This document shows, one piece after another, positions 33,976-43,876 of a stretch of DNA of 64,000 nt; the stretch's first letter is position 1; the number at the start of each line of letters is the position of its first letter. The translations under genes were made by a program, and so were the position numbers. The notes under the pieces are model-generated. The model saw only the letters and a list, made by a program, of their open reading frames with translations, was not told the DNA's origin and ran no database searches. Source of the DNA: Quadrisphaera sp. INWT6 (GTDB lineage Bacteria; Actinomycetota; Actinomycetes; Actinomycetales; Quadrisphaeraceae); contig NZ_VUOH01000002.1 in NCBI RefSeq assembly GCF_015390235.1, forward strand, positions 434,001 through 498,000, given 5' to 3'.

Positions 33976-35385
33976 GTGATCGATGCCGGGGTGCTGGGCG
34001 GGGCAGTGCCGACGCACCCCGTGCTGTGCGCTCCCGCGCTGATCGCCGAGGCGGCGGCGTCGCTGCTGGCGAGCAGCGGGGCGTCGCTGTCGCTCGCCGA
34101 GCTGCAGGGCGCCTACCTCGCGCTGCACCGGGCCGAGGCGGCTGTCGCAGCGGCGGCGCTGCACGTGGTGCGGATGCTCGTCGAGCACGAGCGGCCCCAG
34201 CGCCGCAAGGCGGAGAGCACGCAGACCAAGGCGTGGCTCGAGAGGGCTGCGCTGCTGGGCAGCGGAGACGCCTCCAGGCTGGTGGCCGCTGCACGGGCCA
34301 CCGACCCCGACCGGGGCGCGCTCCGCGGGCTGGGTGCGGCGCTGGCGGAGGGAGAGGTGTCACGGGCCCACGTCGACGTCGCCGTGAAGCTGCTCCCGCG
34401 CGTGCCGCAGCGCGTGCTCGAGGAGCGGCGCGAGGATGTCGACGAGCACCTGACCGAGAAGGCGCGCGAGTTCTGCCCCAGCGACGCCGACACGCTCGCC
34501 AAGCACCTGCGGCGCGCACTGACCGGTGGGCCCGGCGGCCTGGACGGTGACGACTGGCCCGAGCCGCCCGCCGCGTCGTTCGAGCGCCGGCAGTGCAGCT
34601 GGCACGTCGACGCGTTCGGCATGACGCAGGTCCGCGCGTCCCTGCCCCAGGCCGAGGCGGCTCCGGTGACCGCGCTGCTGGGCGCGCTGTCAGCCCCCAC
34701 CCGCCCGGACCCCGACGGGCCCGGCGCGGACGCACCCGACGAGCGCACCACCACGCAGCGCCGCGCCGACGCCTTCACCGAGGTGTTCCGCCGCGCGCAG
34801 GGCCACGACGGCGGCGCCGAGCACGAGGTGGGGCGGCTCGTGGTGGTCGCCACCGAGGCCCAGCTGGCCGACGAGCCCGGTGCGGGCGGTGCGACCACCA
34901 CCCACGACGCCACCCCGCTCTCCCCCACGGCCCTGCAGCGGCACGCGTGCGACGCGGTGGTCGACAGGGTCGTGCTCGACCGCCGGGGCGCGGTCGTCCG
35001 CATGGAGTCGGTCGGTCGCCTGGCCAACCGCGCGCAGCGGCGGGCGCTGGCCGCTCGCGACGGCGGGTGCGCCTTCCCCGGGTGCGGCGCCCCGGCCACC
35101 TGGTGCGAGGCGCACCACGTCGTCTTCTGGAGCCAGGGAGGGGCCACCGAGCTCTCGAACCTGGTGCTGCTGTGCTCCCGGCACCGCACCGAGATCCACC
35201 TGGGCCACTGGACGATCACCGTGCGCGACGCCGTGCCGTGGTTCGTGCCGCCGCCCTGGGTCGACCGCGAGCGCACACCGGTGCGCAACTCGCTGCACCA
35301 GCGGATCACCGAGACGCGGTCGTTCGCCGCCGACCTGCGCCGCCCAACGCGAGGGAGCCCCGACGACGCGGATGAGGCCGCATGA
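33976..35385 (+). CDS. DUF222 protein with C-terminal HNH nuclease domain
   Basis: About 469 aa. The frame runs far upstream, but the GTG at 33976 lies 7 nt after a -10 element and gives the usual DUF222 opening. Residues ~20-300 are the helical DUF222 region ('LQGAYLALHRAEAAVAAAAL', 'GEVSRAHVDVAVKLLPRVP'). The HNH domain is near 370-410: 'FPGCGAPATWCEAHHVVFWS', then 'LSNLVLLCSRHRTEIHLGHW', with the Cys pair, His-His, Asn and His of HNH nucleases. These proteins are present in many copies in actinobacterial genomes; their biology is unclear, though links to mobile or self-splicing elements have been suggested. The preceding gene stops 18 bp upstream. Confidence 0.9.
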   Translation: MIDAGVLGGAVPTHPVLCAPALIAEAAASLLASSGASLSLAELQGAYLALHRAEAAVAAAALHVVRMLVEHERPQRRKAESTQTKAWLERAALLGSGDASRLVAAARATDPDRGALRGLGAALAEGEVSRAHVDVAVKLLPRVPQRVLEERREDVDEHLTEKAREFCPSDADTLAKHLRRALTGGPGGLDGDDWPEPPAASFERRQCSWHVDAFGMTQVRASLPQAEAAPVTALLGALSAPTRPDPDGPGADAPDERTTTQRRADAFTEVFRRAQGHDGGAEHEVGRLVVVATEAQLADEPGAGGATTTHDATPLSPTALQRHACDAVVDRVVLDRRGAVVRMESVGRLANRAQRRALAARDGGCAFPGCGAPATWCEAHHVVFWSQGGATELSNLVLLCSRHRTEIHLGHWTITVRDAVPWFVPPPWVDRERTPVRNSLHQRITETRSFAADLRRPTRGSPDDADEAA

Positions 35386-35506
35386 CACCGATCCGGCAGC
35401 GGAGCCCGGCGAGCCCGGCTGAGCCCGGCGAGCCCTGCTGCAGCATCCGGGTGCCCCAGGACCGGGCCGGGTCAAGCCCGGCGCCGCCCGCGCCGAGACC
35501 AGGAGC

Positions 35507-35773
35507 ATGAGCCTGGACCCGTCCGCTGTGGCCGTGCACGAGCGCACCGCCGGCCCCGCCGCCGACGAGCGCTCGCTCGACCCGGCGCACTGGTGGCACG
35601 AGACCTGGGCCGCTGCCACGTCGCCCGCGATCCCGGTGGGCCGGGCGCCCCTGGGTGTGCGCAGCGCCGTGGGCGGCTCGCTGGGCTCGCTGGCCTCCCG
35701 GTCGCAGCTGCCCGCGTGGGTGCAGCGCGTCCGCGCCGCCGTGTGGCCGGACGCCTGCTCGCACGCCCGCTGA
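35507..35773 (+). CDS. small hypothetical protein, 88 aa
   Basis: ATG at 35507 follows AGGAG very closely (35501-35505), which is tighter than normal spacing. The peptide is soluble, with 'DPAHWWHETW' and 'LPAWVQRVRAAVWPDAC' containing five Trp, and an intervening Gly/Ser/Arg stretch. It has no family match that I know. A 14-bp tandem repeat with TGA follows its stop, like the arrays after two other plus-strand genes, which mildly supports it as a real gene. Confidence 0.4.
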   Translation: MSLDPSAVAVHERTAGPAADERSLDPAHWWHETWAAATSPAIPVGRAPLGVRSAVGGSLGSLASRSQLPAWVQRVRAAVWPDACSHAR

Positions 35774-35798
35774 CGGAGCCCGGACTGACGGTCACGAG

Positions 35799-35868
35799 CT
35801 GATGGCTCCGCGCTGATGGCTCCGCGCTGATGGCTCCGCGCTGATGGCTCTGCGCTGATGCCCCCGCG
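35799..35868. repeat. 14-bp tandem repeat, five copies
   Basis: Unit CTGATGGCTCCGCG repeats five times (35799-35868), the last two units with substitutions. Each unit carries TGA, and the 14-bp period cycles it through all frames. Confidence 0.9.
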
Positions 35869-35898
35869 CTGACGAGCCGGAGGCGCACCCCGACGACA

Positions 35899-35928
35899 GC
35901 GGCCCGTCCCCGGGTGGGGGCGGGCCGC
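35899..35928 (-). terminator. terminator of DUF4214 gene
   Basis: A 13-bp stem (35899-35911 with 35916-35928; one non-Watson-Crick pair) with a 4-nt loop, 30 nt after the minus-strand stop at 35959. Confidence 0.7.
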
Positions 35929-35958
35929 CGTCGTCGTCCTGCTCAGCGCGTCAGGGCA

Positions 35959-36690
35959 TCACCGCGTCTGGGCGCGCGCCGCGTACTCGTCCGAGGTGGC
36001 AATCTGGTTGCGGAACGCCAGCCGCCCGTCGACCGCGGTGTTGTACCAGTAGTCGACCTCCTGCAGGCTCACCTGCTCGCGACCCAGCAGGTCGTAGTAG
36101 GCCGAGCGAACGCGGCGGTCGACAGCCTCACCCGAGTACCAGATCTCCCGCACCGCGGCGAGGGGGCCGACGGCCTTGGCCCGACCGGTCCAGTACTCCT
36201 CCTCGCCGGAGTTCGCGGAGTTCGACCCCTGGCGGCCCAGGATGTCGGAGTACCACTCGTCCACGGGGTTCTGGCCGGATCGGCCGGCGTACTCCGCCGA
36301 CGCGAGGATGTTCTGCTCGACCCACTCCGGCTCCATGTCGGCGCGGACGCCGTTCTTCCAGTAGTCGGCGCCGCGGTCGTTCGCGGGCCTGCCGAGGTAC
36401 TCCTCGTAGTAGCCGCCCACGGTGTTGTCGGCGAACTCCGCCGAGCTCTCGATCGACTCCAGGATGCGCAGGCGGGTGTCGCCGGCGTTGAGGCGGTCGG
36501 TCCAGAACTGCCGGCCCGACTGCGCCTGGGTCTGGTTCGCGGGGCGCTGCAGCACGTCGACGTACCACTGCTCCACGATCCTGTCGTTCTTGTCGCCCTC
36601 CGCCGCCTGTGCCGTCGCCGGCAGACCGACCGCGGCGAAGGCCGCCACGGCTGCGGCGGCGAGCAGCCGCCTGGTGCTCCTGGTCCTCAT
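35959..36690 (-). CDS. secreted protein of four DUF4214 repeats
   Basis: A 243-aa exported protein. Signal peptide: 'RRLLAAAAVAAFAAVGLPATAQAAEG'. The mature part is four DUF4214-like units, each with an aromatic-Tyr-x-D/E-x-L-x-R-P/Q opening and a terminal 'DYW' or 'YW': 'VEQWYVDVLQRPANQTQAQ', 'VGGYYEEYLGRPANDRGADYW', 'VDEWYSDILGRQGSNSAN' and 'VRSAYYDLLGREQVSLQEVDYW'. In other proteins this domain occurs in adhesins and S-layer-associated or sugar-linked surface proteins; its biochemical role is not established. It follows the SipW-like operon on the same strand with a 166-bp gap and probably has its own promoter (TACGGT near 36758). Confidence 0.82.
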   Translation of the reverse strand: MRTRSTRRLLAAAAVAAFAAVGLPATAQAAEGDKNDRIVEQWYVDVLQRPANQTQAQSGRQFWTDRLNAGDTRLRILESIESSAEFADNTVGGYYEEYLGRPANDRGADYWKNGVRADMEPEWVEQNILASAEYAGRSGQNPVDEWYSDILGRQGSNSANSGEEEYWTGRAKAVGPLAAVREIWYSGEAVDRRVRSAYYDLLGREQVSLQEVDYWYNTAVDGRLAFRNQIATSDEYAARAQTR

Positions 36691-36856
36691 GACACCCACC
36701 CTGTGCTCGACGGAGCTCTGTGGAGCTGGGGCGTCACCGTCGACGCCGTGCACCGACCGTAGCCATGCGAGCGCCGCCCGTGAAGGGGGTGCGACGTCCG
36801 TGATCAGGGACGGGCCGTGGGACCACCACGGGCGGGAGGTCACGCCGGGCGAGGGG

Positions 36857-37392
36857 TCACCCAGAGGCGGCGCGGCGGAGGGCGCAGGCGCACCCCGGCC
36901 GCCGCAGCAGCCGCAGGGCCACCGCGAGGGCCGCGGCACCGGCGAGCAGCGAGAGCACCGCGGCGGGACCGGCCACCGCCAGGTGCCCCAGCAGCGGCAC
37001 CACCGCGACGGCGCGGCCCAGGTCGGCGCCGTCGAGGGCGACGGTCCAGGGGTCGTCATGGGCGTTCGCGTCGCCGCGGGTGGTCATCGCCCGTCCCTGC
37101 GCGGTGGTGCTCGTGCTCGCGACGCGGTGCATCACCGGCCGGTCGCCGCGGTAGGGCGCCGGGGGCACGAACGCGACGACGTCGCCCACCGCCACCTCGG
37201 CCCCGCCCACCGGAGCGGTGAGCACCAGCGAGCCCGCGGGTGCGTAGGGCGTCATCGAGCCGGTGAGCACGGGGACGGCGCGCACGCCCGCCAGGTGCGC
37301 CACCACCAGGAGGGCCAGGGCGGTCAGCAGCAGCCCCGTGCGGAGCGCGGCGGCCAGGGGGTGCGCAGCGGTGCGGGCGGAGCGACGAGCGG

Positions 37393-37396
<4 letters not shown>
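36857..37396 (-). CDS. signal peptidase I, ER/SipW type
   Basis: A 179-aa membrane peptidase with one N-terminal helix ('LRTGLLLTALALLVVAHLAGV') and one C-terminal helix. The catalytic Ser is in 'VLTGSMTPYAPAGSLV'. The second catalytic residue is His in 'PVMHRVAS', not the Lys of ordinary bacterial Lep, and 'TRGDANAHDD' follows. This Ser/His/Asp set defines the S26B (archaeal/ER/SipW) type. The two genes directly upstream encode proteins with long N-regions and AxA-like sites typical of SipW-dependent substrates, and its start overlaps the preceding stop by ATGA. A dedicated maturation enzyme for those two surface proteins is the natural reading. Confidence 0.88.
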
Positions 37397-38101
<705 letters not shown>

Positions 38102-38121
<20 letters not shown>

Positions 38122-38818
38122 GACCGCCGACGAGGGTCGTGCTGGCCGAGACGGTGACCGTCGCCGTGGTCCCCATCAGCGACTGCGGGGCGGTCGAGGC
38201 CAGCTCCAGCCGGTAGCGCACGTGCTGCACCCCACCGGCGGGGATGCTGCTGGTGCCGGTGGTCACGGTGCCGGTGAGGGGGCCGCTGCCCAGCGCCGTC
38301 GTCGTCCCGCCGCAGGTGCCAACGGTGGTGTCCCAGGCCACCGAGCAGGCGGAGGCGCTCACCAGCAGGCCGGCGCTCAGCGGGCCGGTGGCCGAGGCGG
38401 TCAGCGCCGTCGCGGCGGCGCCGGAGCCGCCGTTCCTGACGTCGACGTAGCGGTGCAGCCAGTCACCGGGGAGCAGGTCGGCGACGGCCACCGACAGGCG
38501 GCCGCCGCTGGCGTCGATCGCCTCCAGGGAGGTGGTGGCGGCGTCGAGGGAGGCGGTGGACGCCGAGGCCGTGGCCTGCCAGGAGGCGTACGCGCCGGTG
38601 CTCAGCAGCCCCACCCCGCCCGCGGCCACCAGCGCCGCCAGCGGCCGGCGCCAGCGGTCGCGGGTCCGGTCGAGGGTCCGGGGGCACGCCCCCCGGTGGG
38701 AGCCGCTGGGCTGGCTGCTGGGCTGGCCGGTGCGCGGGCCGCGCCGTCCGGACGGCCAGGGGTCGCGGGCGTGCCTGGGCGGGTGCGGGCCGACGTGCTG
38801 AGCTGCTGGACGGACCAC
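38102..38818 (-). CDS. TasA/camelysin-like SipW-dependent surface protein
   Basis: About 238 aa from a GTG at 38818; the frame is open further upstream and the start is uncertain. A long Arg/Pro/Ser-rich N-region leads to a hydrophobic helix 'PLAALVAAGGVGLLSTGAYA' followed by 'SWQATASASTAS'. This signal style is seen in TasA/CalY-type proteins processed by SipW. The mature part is beta-rich ('LPGDWLHRYVDVRNGGSG', 'SIPAGGVQHVRYRLEL') and resembles TasA/WxL-like domains with a C-terminal strand 'TATVTVSASTTLV'. In Bacillus such proteins form biofilm fibres. The gene heads a three-gene operon ending in the S26B signal peptidase. Fibre assembly here is inference. Confidence 0.72.
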
Positions 38819-39023
38819 GACCGACCACCCCCGGTGAGCGCGAGCGCCGCCCGAGCCCGGGCGGCTCCTCTCCCATCGGCCGGTGGCGCCCCTGCGCGCA
38901 GCACGTCGCGGGCGACCGGTCCCCCTCCCACCGGTGACGTCACCATCACCTGCCCATGACACTCCTGTCACGCCGCGTGACCAGGAAGATCCTGGTGGGC
39001 CTCGCGCGGTGGGCTCCGTCCCC

Positions 39024-39029
39024 GATACT
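39024..39029 (+). promoter_or_regulatory. -10 element, leaderless start of PP2C gene
   Basis: GATACT followed by a run of six G and the GTG at 39036. No Shine-Dalgarno with normal spacing is present. Confidence 0.5.
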
Positions 39030-39035
39030 GGGGGG

Positions 39036-41294
39036 GTGCAGACCACGGGGAGTCCTGAGGGCTCCGCGGCGCTCGCCGCCGGCCACGACCTGGCCCAGGC
39101 GCGCCTGCAGGTGGCCACCGAGGCCGCGCAGCTGGGCCTGTGGGACTGGGACCTCACCGACGACTCGCTCGTCTGGGACGCCCGCAGCCGGGTCATGTAC
39201 GGCCAGACCGACATGCCCCTGACCGGCCTCGTCTCCGACATCAACCGCACCATCCACCCCGACGACCAGCCCGCCATCGGCGAGGCGCTGGCACGGGCCA
39301 TCGACACCCGCGGCAACCTCGAGGCCGAGTTCCGGGTGGTGCACCCCGACGGCACCGAGCGGATCGTCTACGCCCGCGGCCAGGTGCTCGTCGACGCCGC
39401 CGGCCGCGCCGTGCGGATGCTGGGCACCAACGCCGACGTCACCGACGTGCGCAGCGCGCAGCGCCAGGCCGTGCAGGACACCGAGCGCACCGCGGCCCTG
39501 GTCGACGTGGCGCGGGCCCTGGGAGAGGCCGAGGACGAGGACGCCGTGGCCGCGGTGGTCGACGGCGCGGCCCGCTCCCTGCTCGGCGCGAACGGCGTCG
39601 CCTTCGTCATCGCCGCCGACGACCAGCTGCCCCCGCGGCGGGTGCGCGGCCGGGTGACGTTCGAGGCGCCCGCCGAGGTGGTCGCCCAGCTGGCCGACCT
39701 CCCCGTCGAGACCGCCGTCCCGGCCGTCGAGACGCTGCTGTCGGGCCGCTCCTACTTCTACGCCGACCGCGCCGCCGGCGCCGCGGAGTTCCCGGCCGGC
39801 GAGGCGCTGTGGGCGGCCGCCGGCGTCCAGGCCCTGGCCACCGTCCCGATGACCTCGCCCGACGGCGTCTTCGGCTCCCTGTCCGTCACCGTCGCCGGCC
39901 CCCGCGCCTGGCGCCCCGCCGACGAGCGCCTCGTGGAGACCTTCGCGAGCCTCGTCGCTCAGGCCCTGCGGCGGATCTGGGCGCGGGCCGCCGAGGTCTC
40001 CGCCCGGCGCAGCGCGCAGCGGTGGGCGGCGCAGCAGGGCACCCTCGTGGCGCTCGCGTCGTCCCTGGAGCTCGCGAACGACGTCGAGGAGGTGCTCGCC
40101 GTCGTCACCGGCGGCGGGGTCGGGCTGCTCGGGGCCCGCGGCACGGTGCTGACCCTGCGCGAGGGTGGGGGCCTGCGCTCGTACACGACGTCGTTCTTCG
40201 ACGCGCAGGTCCGCTCGGAGGTGTCCGACCTCCCCCTCGACTTCCCCCTGCCGATGGTCGACGCCGCCACCACCGGCCGGGAGCACTTCTTCGGCGACGC
40301 CGACGACGCCGTCGCGCTCTTCCCGGAGCAGGGCGGCACCACGCGCGCCCTGTACGAGCAGGCCAACACGCGCGCGTCGGCCGCCGTGCCCCTGCGGCGC
40401 GGCGCCGACGTCATCGGCTCGCTCTCGGTGGGGCTGGACGAGCCCCACGAGTGGACCCGCCCCGAGCAGCAGCTGCTGGGGGCCTTCGCGGCGCTGACGG
40501 CGCAGGCGCTCGAGCGCATCCGCGCCCGCGACGCCGAGGAGGCCGCCAACGCCGCCGTCCGCCGCTTCTCCGAGACGCTGCAGCGCAGCCTCCTCACCAG
40601 CCCGCCCGAGCCCGCCGGCCTCGACGTGGCGGTGCGCTACGTGCCGGCCGCCGCGGAGGCCCAGGTCGGTGGCGACTGGTACGACGCCTTCCAGCTGGAC
40701 GGGGGCGCCACCAGCGTCGTCGTCGGTGACGTCACCGGCCACGACCGCGAGGCCGCCGCCGCGATGGCGCAGATGCGCAACCTGCTGCGGGGCATCGCCT
40801 ACTCCAGCGGCGCGCACCCCGCCCAGGTGCTCTCCCGCCTCGACGCCGCCGTCGAGGGCCTCGCCGTCGGCGCGATGGCCACGGTGCTGCTGGCGGTCGT
40901 CGAGCAGCCCGCGGAGCTCGCCGAGCGCGGGGAGCGGCTGCTGCGCTGGTCGAACGCGGGTCACCCGCCGCCGCTGCTGCTGCACGCCGACGGCACCGCG
41001 GAGTTCCTCGAGACCGAGCCCGACCTGCTGATCGGCCTGGCCGCCGGCATCCCCCGGCAGGACCACTCGCTGGTGCTGGAGCCCGGAGCTGTGCTGCTGG
41101 TCTACACCGACGGCCTGGTGGAGCGTCGCGACGCGTCGCTGGTGGAGGGCATGCAGTGGCTGGCCTCGCAGGTGCGCGAGCTGCGCCACCTGGCGCCCGG
41201 GGCCCTATGCGATGAGCTGCTCGCCCGCGTCGGCGCCGGCTCGGAGGACGACGTCGCGCTGCTGGCGCTGCGCTCGGCTCCGCCGGAGGCCTAG
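39036..41294 (+). CDS. PAS-GAF-GAF-PP2C (SpoIIE-type) phosphatase
   Basis: About 752 aa from the GTG at 39036. The PAS domain (~30-130) shows 'LWDWDLTDDSLVWDARS' and a PAC segment 'EAEFRVVHPDGTERIVYARG'. Two GAF domains follow (~150-310 and ~340-500). The C-terminal PP2C domain (~525-750) has 'VGGDWYDAFQ', 'VVVGDVTGHDREAAAAMAQM', 'WSNAGHPPPLLL', 'DGLVERRDA' and 'SEDDVALLAL', all metal-binding Asp positions present. Such RsbU-like proteins dephosphorylate anti-anti-sigma factors to release stress sigma factors. No STAS or anti-sigma gene is adjacent, so the partner lies elsewhere. Its stop shares the palindrome CTAG with the stop of the convergent GGDEF-EAL gene. Confidence 0.9.
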   Translation: MQTTGSPEGSAALAAGHDLAQARLQVATEAAQLGLWDWDLTDDSLVWDARSRVMYGQTDMPLTGLVSDINRTIHPDDQPAIGEALARAIDTRGNLEAEFRVVHPDGTERIVYARGQVLVDAAGRAVRMLGTNADVTDVRSAQRQAVQDTERTAALVDVARALGEAEDEDAVAAVVDGAARSLLGANGVAFVIAADDQLPPRRVRGRVTFEAPAEVVAQLADLPVETAVPAVETLLSGRSYFYADRAAGAAEFPAGEALWAAAGVQALATVPMTSPDGVFGSLSVTVAGPRAWRPADERLVETFASLVAQALRRIWARAAEVSARRSAQRWAAQQGTLVALASSLELANDVEEVLAVVTGGGVGLLGARGTVLTLREGGGLRSYTTSFFDAQVRSEVSDLPLDFPLPMVDAATTGREHFFGDADDAVALFPEQGGTTRALYEQANTRASAAVPLRRGADVIGSLSVGLDEPHEWTRPEQQLLGAFAALTAQALERIRARDAEEAANAAVRRFSETLQRSLLTSPPEPAGLDVAVRYVPAAAEAQVGGDWYDAFQLDGGATSVVVGDVTGHDREAAAAMAQMRNLLRGIAYSSGAHPAQVLSRLDAAVEGLAVGAMATVLLAVVEQPAELAERGERLLRWSNAGHPPPLLLHADGTAEFLETEPDLLIGLAAGIPRQDHSLVLEPGAVLLVYTDGLVERRDASLVEGMQWLASQVRELRHLAPGALCDELLARVGAGSEDDVALLALRSAPPEA

Positions 41295-43510
41295 GCCGGG
41301 CTCAGCGCGCCGGCCGCGGGCCCGGCAGGAGCACCGGCGGTGGGCTCGCCGTCGAGCCGGGTGGTCAGCAGCAGCGGCAGGGGCAGCGCCGCCGCGGGCG
41401 CGGGACGCCCGTGCAGGTACCCCTGCGTCACGTCGCAGCCCATCGAGACCAGCGCGAGCAGCTCGTGCGGGTGCTCGACGCCCTCGGCCACGACCTTCAT
41501 GTCGAGCCGGTGGGCCAGGTCGATGATCGAGCTGACCAGCACCTCGTCACCGACGGCCTGGGAGGGGCCGTCCTTGACCGAGCCGGCGACCAGCCCGAGG
41601 CCGGTGACGAAGGCCCGGTCGAGCTTGACCTCGTCGACGGGCAGGCGCCGCAGGTACGACAGCGAGGAGTAGCCGGTGCCGAAGTCGTCGATGGAGGTGC
41701 TGACCCCCATCGAGCGCAGCTCGGTAATGACGCTGGCCGCGGCCTCCGGGTCGGCCACGAGGGCGTCCTCGGTGATCTCGACGCGCAGCAGGTGCGCGGG
41801 CAGCGACCGGCGGGCGAGCATCTGGGCCACCGAGGCGACGAAGCCCGGGTGCGTCAGGCAGCGCGGGGAGACGTTGACGGCGACCGGCACGTCGTAGCCG
41901 TCCTCGAGCCACGCCCGCGCCTGGTCCAGGCCGAGCTCCAGCACCTTGTCGGTGAAGGCGTGGACGAGGTCGGTGCGCTCCAGCACGGGGATGAACTCGC
42001 TGGGGGGCATGAACCCGCGCACCGGGTGCTGCCAGCGCACCAGGGCCTCGACGCCCACCAGGCGCCCGTCGTGCGCGCCGACCTTCGGCTGGAAGTGCAG
42101 CAGCAGCTCGTCGTCGCGCTCGACGGCGATCCGCAGGTCGCGGGTGATCTCCAGGCGGGCGGTGCTGTGGTGGTCCAGCGCCGGGTCGAACTCGGTGGCG
42201 CCGCCGCCGGACTCCTTGGCCACGTACATGGCGATGTCGGCGTGGCGCAGCAGGTCCTCGGCGACGCGGGCGCGTCCGGCGGCGTCGAGCAGCTCGCCGC
42301 CGGGGTGCACCGCGACGCCCGCGGACAGGTCGAGGTCCAGGTCGACCCCGGCCACCTGCGCGCCCTCGCGCAGCTGCTGGCGCAGCAGCTCGGCGATCGC
42401 CGTCCCCGACTGGCCGTCGGCGCCCGGGAGCAGCAGCGCGAACTCGTCACCGCCGAGGCGGGCCAGCAGGCCGACCCCGTCGACCACCGACCGCATGGTG
42501 GTGGCGACGCTGCGCAGCAGCTGGTCACCGGCGGAGTGGCCGAGGGTGTCGTTGACCTCCTTGAAGCGGTTGAGGTCCATGACGACGACGGCGACCGGCA
42601 TCGACTCGACGCCCTCCTCGGCGTCGTCGAGGTCGGCGCCGGGTGCCCCCAGCAGCCCGAGGGCGCCCGGGACGCCGGAGGCCGACGCGCCGGAGGGCAC
42701 GAGCGCCGCCGCTCCCAGCGTGGCCAGCAGGTCGGGGCCGGTGGTCGGGTGGCGCAGCACGAGGTCGAGCCCCTCGGCGAGCCCGGTGCGGTTGGCCAAG
42801 CCCGTGAGCTCGTCGCGCCGGGTCTGGCGCTGGAGCTCGCCGACGACGGCCGCGGCCTCGGTGCGGGCGGCCTCGGCGCCCCGCCAGGCGATCATCGAGG
42901 CGGCGCAGGCCAGGCCGAACAGGAGCCCGTGCACGGCCGCCGAGTGCCAGACACCGGTGTGCTGGAGCGCCTGCTCGGTCTGCCAGCCGAACACGGCGGC
43001 GGGGACCAGCATGCCGACGACCCCGTGCTCGAGCACGACCAGGGCGATGGCGACCAGGAACGGCAGCCACGTCTCGTACAGGGCCACCAGCGGGATGAAG
43101 ATGAAGAAGAGGAAGTGGGCCTCGGGGGCGCCGCCGAACAGGGCGACCGCCACGGCAGCGACCGCCATCAGGCCGCAGGCGGTGGCGCAGGAGCGCACCC
43201 GCCGCGACGTCCGGGGGCTGAGCCCGCCGAGCGGGAGGCTGGCTGCTGCGGCGACCACCGCGAGGACGGCGTAGCCGGCCCCCGCGAGCGCCGGGTCCGC
43301 GTACCAGGGGTGCTCCATCGCCGCGGTGAGCACGGCCGTCGCGGCGAGGGAGCCCCACAGCAGGAGCGTCAGCCAGCGGTGGCGCGCCTCCCAGGCGGGC
43401 TGCGGGAGGGTCGACCCGGACGGCAGCCACACGGGCTCGCGGGGGGTCGACCGGCTCACAAGATCTACATCGGCCACCGCCCTGGCCGCTTGAGAACGAC
43501 TGCTGCGCAC
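41291..43510 (-). CDS. membrane GGDEF-EAL cyclic-di-GMP protein
   Basis: A 739-aa protein from GTG 43510, with GAGGGGAAG 7 nt upstream. About six hydrophobic segments (residues 45-215) make up the sensor region; 'HFLFFIFIPLVALYETW' and 'VLEHGVVGMLVP' resemble MASE-type domains. The GGDEF domain opens with 'RDELTGLANRTGL' and has an intact 'RLGGDEFALLLPG' but no RxxD site. A Gly/Ala-rich insertion lies between them. The EAL domain ('VEALVRWQHP') keeps VNVSPR, EITEDALV, DDFGTGYSSLSYL, VKLDRAF, AEGVEH and TQGYL, with an insertion after 'FVTGLGLV'. Both activities appear possible. A fragment of another EAL domain lies just upstream. Confidence 0.9.
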   Translation of the reverse strand: MRSSRSQAARAVADVDLVSRSTPREPVWLPSGSTLPQPAWEARHRWLTLLLWGSLAATAVLTAAMEHPWYADPALAGAGYAVLAVVAAAASLPLGGLSPRTSRRVRSCATACGLMAVAAVAVALFGGAPEAHFLFFIFIPLVALYETWLPFLVAIALVVLEHGVVGMLVPAAVFGWQTEQALQHTGVWHSAAVHGLLFGLACAASMIAWRGAEAARTEAAAVVGELQRQTRRDELTGLANRTGLAEGLDLVLRHPTTGPDLLATLGAAALVPSGASASGVPGALGLLGAPGADLDDAEEGVESMPVAVVVMDLNRFKEVNDTLGHSAGDQLLRSVATTMRSVVDGVGLLARLGGDEFALLLPGADGQSGTAIAELLRQQLREGAQVAGVDLDLDLSAGVAVHPGGELLDAAGRARVAEDLLRHADIAMYVAKESGGGATEFDPALDHHSTARLEITRDLRIAVERDDELLLHFQPKVGAHDGRLVGVEALVRWQHPVRGFMPPSEFIPVLERTDLVHAFTDKVLELGLDQARAWLEDGYDVPVAVNVSPRCLTHPGFVASVAQMLARRSLPAHLLRVEITEDALVADPEAAASVITELRSMGVSTSIDDFGTGYSSLSYLRRLPVDEVKLDRAFVTGLGLVAGSVKDGPSQAVGDEVLVSSIIDLAHRLDMKVVAEGVEHPHELLALVSMGCDVTQGYLHGRPAPAAALPLPLLLTTRLDGEPTAGAPAGPAAGALSPA

Positions 43511-43530
43511 GGGGCGTCTTCCCCTCGGCA

Positions 43531-43554
43531 GACACCACCCGTGCGGGTGGTGTC
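43531..43554. promoter_or_regulatory. perfect hairpin upstream of GGDEF-EAL gene
   Basis: GACACCACCC (43531-43540) and its complement (43545-43554) with a 4-nt loop, 21 bp before the GTG at 43510. The right arm motif GGTGGTGTCAG recurs just after it (43560s). It may be an operator or the end of the decayed EAL fragment's transcript. Confidence 0.5.
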
Positions 43555-43690
43555 AGGGGGTGGTGTCAGCGTGCGCTGCCCGGTGCGCCGGAGGTGCTGC
43601 GGCCAGCGGGCGACCAGCGGCCGCAGGAGGCGCCAGCAGCCTGCCCTGCGCCGCGTCGCAGCCGAGGCGGATGAGCACGGCGAGCTCCCC
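43552..43690 (-). pseudogene. C-terminal remnant of an EAL domain
   Basis: One minus-strand frame reads 'AVLIRLGCDAAQGRLLAPPA' and ends with TGA at 43554-43552. The pattern L-x-x-L-G-C-D-x-A-Q-G-x-L is the conserved end of EAL domains (compare 'LVSMGCDVTQGYLHG' in the neighbouring gene). Nothing EAL-like precedes it, and no start codon fits. It is probably a leftover of a deleted or recombined GGDEF-EAL copy. Confidence 0.5.
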
Positions 43691-43816
43691 GGGCCACCGC
43701 CGCCCCGGTCGCGGGGGCACCGCGGTGGCGGTGCGTCGCGGCGGTCACGGAGTGCACATCGACCGCGGGCCCGCGCTCCTGAGGGCCTTGCCGCCACCAC
43801 TGTCCCCAGGACGGGA

Positions 43817-43858
43817 GACACCCCCGACGCCACCTCGTGGGGTGGCGCCGGGGGTGTC
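43817..43858 (-). terminator. terminator of mannoside operon
   Basis: An 18-bp stem with one mismatch (43817-43834 and 43841-43858) and a 6-nt loop, starting 19 nt after the stop of the AGE-family gene at 43877. Confidence 0.75.
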
Positions 43859-43876
43859 AGCCGCGGTGCGCCGGTG

